Both the position numbers and the translations under genes were made by a program. 64,000 nucleotides of DNA, taken from assembly GCF_010468565.1 (NCBI RefSeq), contig NZ_WUEG01000011.1, positions 62,001 through 126,000 of the forward strand, read 5' to 3'. Of the stretch, positions 26,979 to 36,509 are shown one piece after another. The stretch is from Allomuricauda sp. TY007 (GTDB lineage Bacteria; Bacteroidota; Bacteroidia; Flavobacteriales; Flavobacteriaceae). Below the pieces are notes generated by a model. That model saw nothing but the letters and a program-made list of their open reading frames with translations, had not been told where the DNA came from and did not search any database. Each line of letters begins with the position of its first letter. Within the stretch, counting starts at the first letter, position 1.

Positions 26979-28892
26979 TCAATCAAGAGCTTCTAACTCT
27001 TCAGACAAGTTCTCCCAATCTTCCATTAAGGACTCCAAATCCTTCTTTTTGCCTTCGTAATTGTCAAAAAAATTGGGCTTCGCAATGGTGGCATCATAGT
27101 CCATGAGCAAGTCGTGGTCAATATCGGCAATCTGTTTTTCTAGTTGGGAAATCTTCTTCTCTACCCCACTAAGTTTGTTTTTGAGGGATTTTTGCTTCTT
27201 TTGGGTCTGATAGTCGCTCTCCTTGTTTTTTTCCTGTGGTTTGTCTTCTTTCTTTGGGTCCCCTTTTTCAACACTTCGGAAATCCTCCATCTTACGTTGT
27301 TCCAAATAAAAGTCGATATCGCCTAAATATTCTTTTATGCCCCCATCCTTGAACTCATACACCCTATCAGTCAATCCTTGAAGAAAATCACGGTCGTGAG
27401 AGACCAAAATCAGCGTTCCTTCAAAACTTTGAAGGGCCCGCTTCAATACATTTTTGGATTTAATGTCCAAGTGATTTGTAGGCTCATCCATTACAAGCAC
27501 ATTGAATGGTTGCAAGAGCATTTTGGCCAAGGCCAATCGGTTTCTTTCGCCCCCGGAAAGCACTTTTACATATTTATCCACTTCATCGCCCCTAAACAGG
27601 AATGAACCTAAAATATCCCGGACCTTACTACGGTTTTTTTCATTGGCAGCATCGATCATGGTATCCAAAATGGTCTTGTTCCCATCCAGATATTCGGCTT
27701 GATTCTGCGCAAAGTACCCCAACTGTACGTTGTGCCCAATCTTTAAATTGCCCTTGTAATCCAATTCCCCGACCAAAATCTTGGCAAGGGTAGTTTTTCC
27801 TTGGCCGTTTTGACCTACAAAAGCGGTTTTGCTGCCGCGATCAATCATTAGATCTATATCCTGAAGCACTTCTTTGGGGCCGTAGCTTTTGGAAACACCG
27901 TTTAATTCTGCCACTACCTTACCGGGGTTTACAGAAACAGGAAACCGAAGGTTCATCACACTATTGTCCTCTTCATCCACCTCGATGCGCTCCATTTTAT
28001 CCAGTTTTTTGATAAGGGACTGTGCCATGGATGCCTTGCTGGATTTTGCCCTAAATTTTTCAATCAACCTTTCGGTTTGTTGTATCTGTTTTTCTTGGTT
28101 TTTTTGGGCACTTAATTGCTGCTCCTTTATTTCCTTTCGGTGCACCAAAAACTGCGAATAGGGCTTGTTGTAGTCGTAAATCCTTCCTAATGAAATCTCA
28201 ATGGTACGATTGGTTACATTGTCCAAAAACATTTTATCGTGGGAAACAATTACCACGGCACCGGTAAAGTTTCGTAAAAACTGCTCCAACCAAATAATGG
28301 ATTCAATGTCCAAGTGGTTGGTGGGCTCATCCAGCAGCAATACATCGTTATTTTGAAGCAAAAGTTTGGCCAATTCAATACGCATACGCCATCCACCGGA
28401 AAAAGTATCGGTTGGTTTATTGAAGTCTTCTCGCTTAAAACCCAACCCAAGAAGTACTTTTTCGGTATCACCTTGATAATTGTACCCTCCCAAGATTTCA
28501 TACCGATGCGTTACATCGTTCAAATCTACCATAAGCTGATGGTACCCGTCGCTTTCATAATCGGTTCGCTCCGCCAAAGCAGTGTTGATCTCATCCAGTT
28601 TAAGTTCAAGCTCTTTGATTTCTGAAAATGCCTGATAGGATTCCTCCAAAACGGTTCTCCCTTCTTCAAAATCAATATCCTGTTTAAGAAAACCGATTTT
28701 TATGTTTTTTTCGGTTGCTATGGCCCCTTCGTCCAAGGGCATTTCCTTGGCAAGGAGTTTAAGCATAGTGGATTTACCCGCACCGTTCTTTCCTATTAAA
28801 CCTACTCTATCCCCGCCGTTAAGACGAAACGATATTTCCTCGAACAGATATTCTCCTCCAAAGGCTACGGAAAGATTATGAATATTTAGCAT
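26979..28892 (-). CDS. ABC-F family ATPase (translation factor-like)
   Basis: 637 residues with two ABC domains and no membrane segments. Domain 1 has Walker A GLIGKNGAGKST and signature FSGGWRMR; domain 2 has Walker A GQNGQGKTT and signature LSGGERNR. Both have LDEPTNHLD or MDEPTNHLD. A charged P-site-tRNA-interaction-type linker lies between them, and a coiled-coil tail (last ~80 residues, with KNKESDYQTQKKQKSLKN) as in Uup-type members follows. ABC-F proteins act on the ribosome. Which subfamily it belongs to (Uup or YheS-like) is not decided here. It is divergent from the DUF983 gene. Confidence 0.93.
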   Translation of the reverse strand: MLNIHNLSVAFGGEYLFEEISFRLNGGDRVGLIGKNGAGKSTMLKLLAKEMPLDEGAIATEKNIKIGFLKQDIDFEEGRTVLEESYQAFSEIKELELKLDEINTALAERTDYESDGYHQLMVDLNDVTHRYEILGGYNYQGDTEKVLLGLGFKREDFNKPTDTFSGGWRMRIELAKLLLQNNDVLLLDEPTNHLDIESIIWLEQFLRNFTGAVVIVSHDKMFLDNVTNRTIEISLGRIYDYNKPYSQFLVHRKEIKEQQLSAQKNQEKQIQQTERLIEKFRAKSSKASMAQSLIKKLDKMERIEVDEEDNSVMNLRFPVSVNPGKVVAELNGVSKSYGPKEVLQDIDLMIDRGSKTAFVGQNGQGKTTLAKILVGELDYKGNLKIGHNVQLGYFAQNQAEYLDGNKTILDTMIDAANEKNRSKVRDILGSFLFRGDEVDKYVKVLSGGERNRLALAKMLLQPFNVLVMDEPTNHLDIKSKNVLKRALQSFEGTLILVSHDRDFLQGLTDRVYEFKDGGIKEYLGDIDFYLEQRKMEDFRSVEKGDPKKEDKPQEKNKESDYQTQKKQKSLKNKLSGVEKKISQLEKQIADIDHDLLMDYDATIAKPNFFDNYEGKKKDLESLMEDWENLSEELEALD

Positions 28893-28934
28893 TTAAATGT
28901 GACCTTGATTACAAAACATTAGTTGGCGAATTCA

Positions 28935-28942
28935 TACTTTTG
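28935..28942 (+). promoter_or_regulatory. -7 promoter box of the DUF983 gene
   Basis: TACTTTTG matches the Bacteroidota -7 consensus TAnnTTTG. No well-spaced -33 TTG is present (the nearest lie 9 or 27 bases before the box), so only the -7 element is claimed. It argues for a translation start downstream, at ATG 28959. Confidence 0.45.
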
Positions 28943-28958
28943 TACAAAAGCCCTGCAA

Positions 28959-29360
28959 ATGTTAAAAAAAGGAACCAAAATGTACAGCATTTTAACAGGA
29001 AACTGTCCAAGATGCCACCAGGAGAGCATGTACGAGAAATCCAATCCGTACACACTTTCCAAAATTTTCAGTATGAACGAAAGGTGTTCGCATTGTGGCT
29101 TAAAATACAAGATTGAGCCCTCCTTTTTTTACGGTGCCATGTACGTGAGCTACGGTGTGGGCATTGCGTTTGCAGTTGCCGCCTTTGTAATCTCCTTTTT
29201 ATTTATTGGCACTTCTTTATTGACCACCTTTATTGCTATTGTGGGTACTTTGATTGTTTTTATGCCGGTAATCATCAGGTTATCCAGAAATATTTGGATC
29301 AACTTTTTTGTGAAGTATGACCCCACTTCGGTTAAAAAACACGAAGCGGTAAAGAGTTAA
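28959..29360 (+). CDS. DUF983 family membrane protein
   Basis: 133 residues from ATG 28959 (MLKKGTKMYSILTGNCPRCH); a TTG 36 bases upstream would extend into the promoter. Two CxxC knuckles, CPRC and CSHC, frame an N-terminal zinc-ribbon-like part, followed by two membrane segments (about 52-75 and 80-102). This is the DUF983 layout; function unknown. The stop overlaps the stop of the convergent FAD oxidoreductase gene by 3 bases. Confidence 0.88.
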   Translation: MLKKGTKMYSILTGNCPRCHQESMYEKSNPYTLSKIFSMNERCSHCGLKYKIEPSFFYGAMYVSYGVGIAFAVAAFVISFLFIGTSLLTTFIAIVGTLIVFMPVIIRLSRNIWINFFVKYDPTSVKKHEAVKS

Positions 29361-30412
29361 CCGGAATAATATTTTTTGGTAAACCTCACAACATCCATTT
29401 CCGGATCCAAGTCAGTATTCTTTTCAATATAATCGAACAATTGCCTTGATGCATACGGCCCTATCAACACACCCCTAGAACCAAATCCGTTCAAAACATA
29501 CAAATTTTGATGCTTCGGATGCTTGCCCACCAAAGGCCTGCGATCAATAACGGTGGGTCGAATTCCCGCCACATGGTCAACAACCTCAAAATCGCATTTT
29601 AAAAAGGACTTCAGTTTTTCCAAAAGTTCGTTCTTGGATGCCTCCGTAGGCTCGTTGGTCTTATCTTTCCATTTGTATGTGGCTCCCACCAAATACGTGT
29701 CATCTTCCATTGGAATGGTAAAAACCGAGGATTTGATTACATTGTCTTCTTTGTAATTGGGCGCATGGATAATCAATAGCTCGCCTTTGGTACCATTTAA
29801 GGGGAGGTAACCGAAATATGGATTTTGTTTGAGGCCGTAACCGCATGCAAAAACAATGTTCTTGGCGGCAATGGACTTATAAGCGACATGATCCTCTGCT
29901 ATAGAAAGTGAATCAAAATCCATAGATTCTGATAAGAGTTTGCCTTTTTCTTCCAAATATCTTTTGTAGGAACGCACTAAAGTACCCGTATCTATTCTTC
30001 CTGTATATTTTACTTCGCCAAATCCATGCGGTGCATCAATGGCCGGGTTGTTGTTCGGTATAATCTTGGTTGAAAGAAAATAGTCCAAATCTGGACGATC
30101 AGCCGCTTCAAACCATAGGTTTTGTTCTTCAATTGAGGCAAACTTTCTCAGAACGGGAAGCTCGAAATCCAATTTTACACCCAGTTTTTTCTCCAAATTT
30201 TGATAAAATGGCTTGGCCCCTTCCAACTGTTGCTTAGCCTTCCATGCCATGGTGAACCGTTTTAAGATTACGGGATTGTACAGGCCACCAGCCACTTGTG
30301 AAGCTCTTTGTGATTCGTCCGTAATCACTGTAAAAGCTTTCCCCTCTTTTTCCAAAACTTCGCAGAACGAAATCCCGGCCAACCCTAAACCTACTACTAT
30401 ATAATCCAACAT
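29357..30412 (-). CDS. FAD-dependent oxidoreductase (DAO family)
   Basis: 351 residues with an N-terminal dinucleotide-binding motif GLGLAG (8-13), a DAO-type C-terminal GIRPTVIDRRPLVGKHP and GFGSRGVLIGPYAS. The shape resembles glycine/D-amino-acid oxidases and the C-terminal oxidase half of MnmC, but there is no methyltransferase domain. The substrate is not evident. Convergent with the DUF983 gene, and separated from gldN by a terminator at 30475-30497 that serves gldN. Confidence 0.85.
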   Translation of the reverse strand: MLDYIVVGLGLAGISFCEVLEKEGKAFTVITDESQRASQVAGGLYNPVILKRFTMAWKAKQQLEGAKPFYQNLEKKLGVKLDFELPVLRKFASIEEQNLWFEAADRPDLDYFLSTKIIPNNNPAIDAPHGFGEVKYTGRIDTGTLVRSYKRYLEEKGKLLSESMDFDSLSIAEDHVAYKSIAAKNIVFACGYGLKQNPYFGYLPLNGTKGELLIIHAPNYKEDNVIKSSVFTIPMEDDTYLVGATYKWKDKTNEPTEASKNELLEKLKSFLKCDFEVVDHVAGIRPTVIDRRPLVGKHPKHQNLYVLNGFGSRGVLIGPYASRQLFDYIEKNTDLDPEMDVVRFTKKYYSG

Positions 30413-30470
30413 CTTGCAAAATTAGGTATCTGATCGATCAATCAATCATTCATACTTGAGTTTAATGCAA

Positions 30471-30497
30471 AAAAAACGCCGCACTAGGTGCGGCGTT
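30471..30497 (-). terminator. Terminator of the gldKLMN operon
   Basis: A perfect stem AACGCCGCAC-CTA-GTGCGGCGTT (30475-30497 on the minus strand), followed by a T run (30471-30476 in complement). It lies 37 bases after the gldN stop. Confidence 0.92.
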
Positions 30498-30533
30498 TTA
30501 CTGTATTGAATTGGAAATATTCTATGGACTTAC

Positions 30534-31436
30534 TTAATATGCCCACATATCTTGCTCTCTGTCGCGTATACCCTCTTTTATTCTTTGGGATTCCAAGAGC
30601 TGGAACAATGCATTATCAAAAATATAGTCGCTTATTTCGCGATCTTCGTGAACGTTTTCCTCTTTGTAGATAACTCCGTTGAAACGACGAGCGTTCAACA
30701 ACATATCAAAGGAAATGGGTCTTGCTGAGTTTCGTTGGTTGTACACCTTGGCATCGTGCAAAATTTGCCTAGCCGCAGGGTACCATACCCAAAACAATTC
30801 TACTTTGTTCTGTCCTGGATCGATGGACTCATCATCGATAAAGTTAACATCGGGCGCAACCGGTGCAATTCCCAATAAACGATACTTAAGTTCTCCCTGG
30901 CGCTTGTCGAAATACCAGATTCCCTTTATACGAAACTCCTCTATGTCGGCAGCAGTAATATCCCTTTTGTTAATAAACTCCGGGGAAACCTGCTCACCAG
31001 CATTTACCTGCTCGTAACCAAGATCGGTGGTATCTACTTTTCTCAAGGTAGCCGAAAGGTCTTCCAACTTTCTTTTTTCGGTAAAGTAGGAGTCTGCATA
31101 AACCTCAGTAAGGTTTCCATTTTTAATGTTTTTCATCAAAACATGGTACAGCGACCTTCTATCTGCCCCAATACCTATGGTATCGGTTGGGTAATACAAT
31201 GGAAAGTTAACTCTTTCGTCAAGATCGATGATTTCCCAAACGGTCTTGGACCATAGGATATCCCTATCATCCACATAACCGTACGCTAAAGGCTCATCGG
31301 CATCTTGCTCTATTTGAGCTTGGGTTTTTTTACCTATATCCTCTGGCAACTTGGCATTTAAAATATTTGCCTGTGCCATGATTGATACTGGCAATACGCC
31401 CAACAATCCAATTAATAATGCGTTTTTCCAATTCAT
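30534..31436 (-). CDS. gldN: Gliding motility / type IX secretion protein GldN
   Basis: 300 residues from ATG 31436 (an upstream GTG at 31442 is in frame). The signal peptide ends at about MAQA. The GldN family is recognisable from DRDILWSKTVWEIIDLDERVNFPLYYP and from its place as last gene of gldKLMN. GldN is a periplasmic component that, with GldK, forms the ring linking the motor to the outer-membrane translocon. A strong terminator follows. Confidence 0.95.
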   Translation of the reverse strand: MNWKNALLIGLLGVLPVSIMAQANILNAKLPEDIGKKTQAQIEQDADEPLAYGYVDDRDILWSKTVWEIIDLDERVNFPLYYPTDTIGIGADRRSLYHVLMKNIKNGNLTEVYADSYFTEKRKLEDLSATLRKVDTTDLGYEQVNAGEQVSPEFINKRDITAADIEEFRIKGIWYFDKRQGELKYRLLGIAPVAPDVNFIDDESIDPGQNKVELFWVWYPAARQILHDAKVYNQRNSARPISFDMLLNARRFNGVIYKEENVHEDREISDYIFDNALFQLLESQRIKEGIRDREQDMWAY

Positions 31437-31462
31437 GATCACTTGTATACTTTTTATACTTC

Positions 31463-33031
31463 TTAGTTAGTAAGCTCAACCATAACAGGAGATACTTTCT
31501 TTAACTTGTAGCTCTTGTTGTTTGTGATGTAAGCTTGGATATCGAATATTTGGACAGACTCGCCCCTGCCTGCTCTTGCAAGTACAGATTTGGCCCTGCT
31601 ATCCAATTTGTTTCCATTTACAACTACGGTTGGCTGACCCGGCACTTTGAATTTAAACTGACTAACGGCTAGGTTCAAGTCAAAGTCAAAATCTTCCAAC
31701 ATTGCACTAACAGTAGATATCTCAAGGTTTTTCCTTGGCATCTTAATGCTACCTGATTCTCCACGAACGGTACCGCTTGGCCTTGGAATATCCTTGATAC
31801 GGAATTCTGACGAAGTACGGATTCCCTTACCATCGGGCAATGTTCCAGAAGCTGTAATGGTTACAGATCTACCCGTACCTGGGTTCATGATGTAATTGCT
31901 GCCACTTCTTCTGCTCAAACCAGGAGCTGAAGCTGAAACCTTATTATCTGGAATACCAGGAATAGAGATGGTCATTGGGTTGGCAACACCACGATACACC
32001 ACGTTCATTTTATCTGCAGAAATTACTGCTGCGTTAGGCATGGAGATAGTTGCAAAAGTGTTGTTCACTTCCACTGGCACCTCTTCACCGTCTTGCATGT
32101 ATGTCATGGTTCCTTTAATGGTGTGGTCGCCTGGAGTACCGGCACTGATCAACATTTTGATTCCGCCAGCTTCCAATTCGTAATCCTTACCTTCTGTCAA
32201 TGGCCTTCCGTCCAAAGTCAATTCAGCTTTTACAGGCGTGGAAGTTTTGTCAGTTTTACTAACAATGATCTTACCATCGTACTTTTCACCTGCGTAGTAA
32301 GCGGTTTTAGGAGCGGACAATGCACTTGCAAAGTTGGTCAAGGACACCGCCTCGGTCAATTCACCTTCCAAAAGGGTTTTCAACACCTCTTGCTCGGTAG
32401 TTTTGATATCGGCCTGCAACTGGGTCATTTTGGTCAAAGAGGCCACCAATGGGAACCCTTCGTAATGGTAGTTGATCCAATCTTGGCGCGTGCCATCTCT
32501 CTTCTCAACTTTACCATCTTCATCTCCAGTGGCAAAACGTGTCTCAACACCGGCTTTCAAAGATTTATATTCATCTGGCAAAGCATTGATAACACCTTCG
32601 CGGTAATCGTTGATCTGCTTCATGAACTCTTTTCCTTCTGGTCCCAAATTGTCGCCCTGAAAGAATTTTTGGTCCAAATAATCAGACTTGTCCATAACCA
32701 CGTAGTCCTTTGGGTCTTCCAAATCTGCGGTCATTTCTTTCTTCAATCCTTCCAAATAGTTATAGTAATTATCGGAAAGTTGCTTGATCTCTTGAGCATT
32801 TTGGTACAATTCTCCGTACTCCTCTTCGTTTTCACTGGCCTTTGTTTCCAAGCTGGCCATAAAACTAGAGTTATTGGAGTCCATGTTGGTATTGGAAGTT
32901 TCCAGCTTTTCGTTCATCAGTCCGAAAGCTGCAAGTACTTCCTTGCTCATATTAAGTGCCAACATCGCAATGAAGATCAAGTACATAAGGTTGATCATCT
33001 TCTGACGTGGCGTTTGTTTTCCTGATGCCAT
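31463..33031 (-). CDS. gldM: Gliding motility / type IX secretion motor protein GldM
   Basis: 522 residues. The N-terminus (SGKQTPRQKMINLMYLIFIAMLALNMSKEVL) contains the single membrane helix (about 12-31), and a long periplasmic region of helical and Ig-like domains follows, as known for GldM/PorM. GldM pairs with GldL to form the proton-driven rotary motor of type IX secretion and gliding; its periplasmic domains reach to the GldK/GldN ring. The gldL-gldM gap is 69 bases and the gldM-gldN gap 26 bases. Confidence 0.97.
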   Translation of the reverse strand: MASGKQTPRQKMINLMYLIFIAMLALNMSKEVLAAFGLMNEKLETSNTNMDSNNSSFMASLETKASENEEEYGELYQNAQEIKQLSDNYYNYLEGLKKEMTADLEDPKDYVVMDKSDYLDQKFFQGDNLGPEGKEFMKQINDYREGVINALPDEYKSLKAGVETRFATGDEDGKVEKRDGTRQDWINYHYEGFPLVASLTKMTQLQADIKTTEQEVLKTLLEGELTEAVSLTNFASALSAPKTAYYAGEKYDGKIIVSKTDKTSTPVKAELTLDGRPLTEGKDYELEAGGIKMLISAGTPGDHTIKGTMTYMQDGEEVPVEVNNTFATISMPNAAVISADKMNVVYRGVANPMTISIPGIPDNKVSASAPGLSRRSGSNYIMNPGTGRSVTITASGTLPDGKGIRTSSEFRIKDIPRPSGTVRGESGSIKMPRKNLEISTVSAMLEDFDFDLNLAVSQFKFKVPGQPTVVVNGNKLDSRAKSVLARAGRGESVQIFDIQAYITNNKSYKLKKVSPVMVELTN

Positions 33032-33100
33032 GTTTATCTAATTAGATTTAATAATAATTTGATTTGGTTTTTGTTTTCTGTTGATTTTGAAAACATCTAA

Positions 33101-33757
33101 TTAGTTTTTTCCGCCCATGGCCGTAAGCATACCTCCGTACACTCCGTTCAAAGAAGATAGGTTAGTGGCCAAAGACTCCATTTGGTCTTTCAAGGCACCT
33201 GCGTTCTGTACAACTTCTTCGTTGATGGAAGCTTGACGGCTAGCACTTTCCAATTGTACTTTGTACAGGCTGTTCAAAGATTCCATTTGAGCTGCAGCGT
33301 GAGACAATTCCTCCGAGTACTTTTTAGTGTGCTGAATAGCATCTGTTGTTGGAGTGATATTCTTAGCGGCACCTTCAAAACTCTTGATACTTTCACCCAA
33401 GTTGGTAAAAAGTTCAGAATCGATTTTTGCTTCTTTTAGAAGGTTATCCAATTTCTTGGAAAGCAATCCTTCTGCTTCTTGAGCATCTTTTGCCTCTTGC
33501 TTTCTTTTGGAATCCGCTTGACCTCCGGACAATTCTGGATATACCAAAGACCAGTCGTATTCGTCGTCAACTGGTTCAAATGCAGAGATAGCAAAGATCA
33601 ATGCTTCGGTAATAAGTCCAACCGCAAGAAGAAGTCCACCTGTAAGGGGCCCGAACTCCCAGTGAAGGATCTTGAACAATGCACCAATAATTACTACCGA
33701 TGCCCCTAGCCCGTAGGCCATGTTAAACAGCTTTTTTGTTGATTTTGACTGCGCCAT
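33101..33757 (-). CDS. gldL: Gliding motility / type IX secretion motor protein GldL
   Basis: 218 residues with two N-terminal membrane segments (about 14-31 and 37-58) and a long cytoplasmic coiled-coil tail. The second helix contains a buried Glu (E51 in GLITEALIF), matching the conserved Glu that is implicated in proton flow in Flavobacterium GldL. K29 and H32 sit at the membrane edge between the helices. GldL is the stator-like inner-membrane half of the GldLM motor. Confidence 0.97.
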   Translation of the reverse strand: MAQSKSTKKLFNMAYGLGASVVIIGALFKILHWEFGPLTGGLLLAVGLITEALIFAISAFEPVDDEYDWSLVYPELSGGQADSKRKQEAKDAQEAEGLLSKKLDNLLKEAKIDSELFTNLGESIKSFEGAAKNITPTTDAIQHTKKYSEELSHAAAQMESLNSLYKVQLESASRQASINEEVVQNAGALKDQMESLATNLSSLNGVYGGMLTAMGGKN

Positions 33758-33848
33758 AATTCTAGTTTTAATTAAGTTATATAAAAAATAAGTATTTGGT
33801 TACTACTCTTACTTGTTTATATAATGTTCTCTCGTGTTTTTGTTTTTA

Positions 33849-35228
33849 TTATAGTCCGCTTCGGCTACCGTTGGCAGAATCTTCCTCTCCCATATAATCC
33901 TGGACCGTTCTAAATCCTATGTAACTTCTTGCAGAATCTTGATATTCATAATCTCTGGTACTTACTTGAAGGAAGTAAGCTACATCTTTCCAAGAGCCTC
34001 CACGAATCACTTTACGTTTGTTGTCCTGTGAACCAATATTCGGGTTCATGGTGGATAAATATTGGTAAGCACCTGGATCAAAACTGGAATTTGTCCATTC
34101 CGACACATTGCCTGCCATATTGTATAGATTGTATTCGTTAGGCTCAAAGGATTTTGCTTCTACCGTATATAAAGCGGCATCTGCTGCGTAATCGCCTCGC
34201 TGTGGCTTAAAGTTGGCCATAAAACATCCCGTATCGCTGATCACATACGGACCGCCCCAAGGATATGTCCCGCCTTCGATTCCTCCCCTGGCGGCATATT
34301 CCCACTCTGCTTCGGTGGGTAACCTAAATTGGTTCACAAACTGTTTTCCACGACTTTTTTGATCATCGTTCTTAAATTTTGTTCTCCAATTACAAAAGGC
34401 TTTGGCCTGCATCCAGTTTACCCCGACTACAGGGTAGTCGCTATAGGCATCATGCCAAAAATAATCGTTGTGCATCGGCTCATTGTAGCTGTATTCAAAA
34501 TCTCGGATCCATACAGTGGTATCTGGGTAAATTTCCAATTCTTCTTGTTTAATGAAGTCCTTTCTATTACCCGATCGTGCCCTGGCCGCAGCTTCGATGT
34601 CCATCCAGTTGTACTTGTACTTGATTTTGGTAACATCTATGCTTCTAAGGCCATTATAGCTTTCTTCTTCTGGAAGATACATGGAATCCATAACCTCTGC
34701 ATAGTACTCATCCGGGTATTCCGATGTATCCCATATCAAATCCACATCTTTGTTCAATGCCCTGCCTTCATAATAGTTATCTCCCATACCCGCATAATTA
34801 TCGAGCATGTATTTGTCGTAAACGGAAAGTTCAGTCGTATCGGTATCCTTAAATCCGTACTCACCGATACCTTCATCTTCGGGCCCAATACCCAACTCGT
34901 CGGCCAAAATGGCCAATCTGGTTCTTACTATGGAATCCTTGACCCACTCCACAAACTGTCGGTACTCACTATTGGTGATTTCCGTATCGTCCATATAAAA
35001 GGAACGTACGGTAACCGTTCTTGTGGGAGCATTCAATGTTTTTGCTTGATCCTCATGGGCTTTCCCCATTACAAAGGCGCCTCTGGGAATCAATTCCATT
35101 CCATAGGGTTTTTCTGGATGCCATTTTTTTCCCTTTACCCCAACTAGTTCACCTTTTGACCTTGATTTAGAGCCACAACTGGCAAGCAAAAAAACAAGTG
35201 CTAGAGATGAAAAGAATAGCTTTCTCAT
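33849..35228 (-). CDS. gldK: Gliding motility / type IX secretion lipoprotein GldK
   Basis: 459 residues. The signal peptide ends in lipobox LLASC (Cys18). The remainder is a formylglycine-generating-enzyme-type fold (PRGAFVMGKAHEDQ, RLPTEAEWEYAARGG, MAGNVSEWTNSSFD, VIRGGSWKD). In GldK/PorK this fold is structural rather than catalytic. GldK anchors the periplasmic ring at the outer membrane. It is the first gene of gldKLMN. No perfect TAnnTTTG box is visible in the 122 bases upstream. Confidence 0.96.
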   Translation of the reverse strand: MRKLFFSSLALVFLLASCGSKSRSKGELVGVKGKKWHPEKPYGMELIPRGAFVMGKAHEDQAKTLNAPTRTVTVRSFYMDDTEITNSEYRQFVEWVKDSIVRTRLAILADELGIGPEDEGIGEYGFKDTDTTELSVYDKYMLDNYAGMGDNYYEGRALNKDVDLIWDTSEYPDEYYAEVMDSMYLPEEESYNGLRSIDVTKIKYKYNWMDIEAAARARSGNRKDFIKQEELEIYPDTTVWIRDFEYSYNEPMHNDYFWHDAYSDYPVVGVNWMQAKAFCNWRTKFKNDDQKSRGKQFVNQFRLPTEAEWEYAARGGIEGGTYPWGGPYVISDTGCFMANFKPQRGDYAADAALYTVEAKSFEPNEYNLYNMAGNVSEWTNSSFDPGAYQYLSTMNPNIGSQDNKRKVIRGGSWKDVAYFLQVSTRDYEYQDSARSYIGFRTVQDYMGEEDSANGSRSGL

Positions 35229-35350
35229 ACTTTAGGTTAAATTGTTCGATTCAAGATTTTATAACTGTACTACACAGATTCATTACTCTCAAAACTGATT
35301 TTTGAATGAATTATTGTGCAAAAACAATTAATGATCAAAATTTAATTTAT

Positions 35351-36508
35351 TTAGTTCAAGCCTTTTCTGTAGGCTTTGAACCACCTTTCGGGAATGTTCT
35401 GGTTGCAAGCATCCAAATAGTCCTCTTCGGTGCAAGGTAATAACGCCACCGAATTTGTTTTAGTATGCTCTGCCAAAATTGTTGGTACTTCTACCCACCA
35501 CCGTTCTGTGACATGGCTTTTGAAAAAAATCAACTCTTCCGTGTCCGTGGGTACAGTAAACTTTGTGAAGTCTTCGTTCTTTGAACTTGGGTACTCTTTG
35601 ATCCTGAAGCTTAGGCCCTCAATAAAATACCATATAATCTGGGCAATCATCTGGAATGCCTGATGGGAGTTTTCCCCTTCGTAAATTCCAAACAGGGAAA
35701 CTTTGTCGCTAATACCGGCGTAACGGGCAATGGTACATATCTCCCGACCTGTAAAACCATTTGGGGAAAAGTTACTTGTCATACCCATTTCGCTGGCACG
35801 GATAGCCCTCAGGTCCAAGCTTACAATATCGCTGCTTCGCAAAACAGGTTCCGCCAGTTCTATATTGGCGGCAATCTCACCTAAGCGATAGGCATCGAAA
35901 AAAAGGCGTTCCATTAAATCCTTTTCTTCCTGGGCATTGAAATAACTCTGGTATCCAATGTTTGAAAAATTAAAAAGATTGTTGGGCTTATCGGTAATGA
36001 TCTTGCTCATATAGGAATGTGATGAAATCAATTCATCGTCCTCACCAAAGTCGAACCGACTATCAATGGAGACCAGATTCACCATATTCTTTATTTTATC
36101 AAAAGCGCGGTAAGTAGGGAAAGTAATATCCTGGGTAAGACCCAATACTATGGGTATGATGTTTTCCTCGAGCAATCCCGCCACGATTTCCTTTACCACA
36201 AAATAGGTATCCTCTACGGTATCGCCTTCCTCCACATCCCCTATATCAATAATGGTGGAGTTCCAGTTGCCCATCATTAAACGGTAGAGCTGGATACGGA
36301 CTTCGTCCAAATCCAGTTTTTCCGGTTTTTTCTCAAAGGCATTTCTGGATTCCAATACGCCAAAAATGGCGACATCGGCATGGGCGAATACCGGAAGCCC
36401 ATCCTTTTCGGTATGCATGTGGACGTTTTTTCCCAATGCTTGTTCTGGCAACAATTCGGAATGTGCCAATACCTTGTCCTTGACCGGAACCAGAAAATCG
36501 AAGGCCAT
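35351..36508 (-). CDS. Arginase-fold protein (formimidoylglutamase-like) with degenerate metal site
   Basis: 385 residues from ATG 36508 (MAFDFLVPVKDK), one base after the topA stop; the longer open frame runs back into topA. The ureohydrolase fold is recognisable, but the three metal-ligand motifs appear replaced: LGLTQDIT (122-129) where GGxH is expected, SIDSRFDF (147-154) where DAHxD is expected, and SLDLRAI (230-236) where SxDxD is expected. Databases usually label such proteins formimidoylglutamase, which the sequence does not support as an active enzyme. It lies between topA and gldK on the same strand, so a non-enzymatic role linked to gliding or secretion is possible. Confidence 0.85.
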   Translation of the reverse strand: MAFDFLVPVKDKVLAHSELLPEQALGKNVHMHTEKDGLPVFAHADVAIFGVLESRNAFEKKPEKLDLDEVRIQLYRLMMGNWNSTIIDIGDVEEGDTVEDTYFVVKEIVAGLLEENIIPIVLGLTQDITFPTYRAFDKIKNMVNLVSIDSRFDFGEDDELISSHSYMSKIITDKPNNLFNFSNIGYQSYFNAQEEKDLMERLFFDAYRLGEIAANIELAEPVLRSSDIVSLDLRAIRASEMGMTSNFSPNGFTGREICTIARYAGISDKVSLFGIYEGENSHQAFQMIAQIIWYFIEGLSFRIKEYPSSKNEDFTKFTVPTDTEELIFFKSHVTERWWVEVPTILAEHTKTNSVALLPCTEEDYLDACNQNIPERWFKAYRKGLN

Positions 36509-36509
36509 A

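Noticed and set aside
32093..33025. 310-codon plus-strand frame opposite gldM
   Set aside because: Shadow of gldM: low complexity, no recognisable domain, and gldM is unmistakable on the other strand.
34329..35147. 272-codon plus-strand frame opposite gldK
   Set aside because: Antisense shadow of gldK; repetitive Ile/His-rich sequence without family resemblance.
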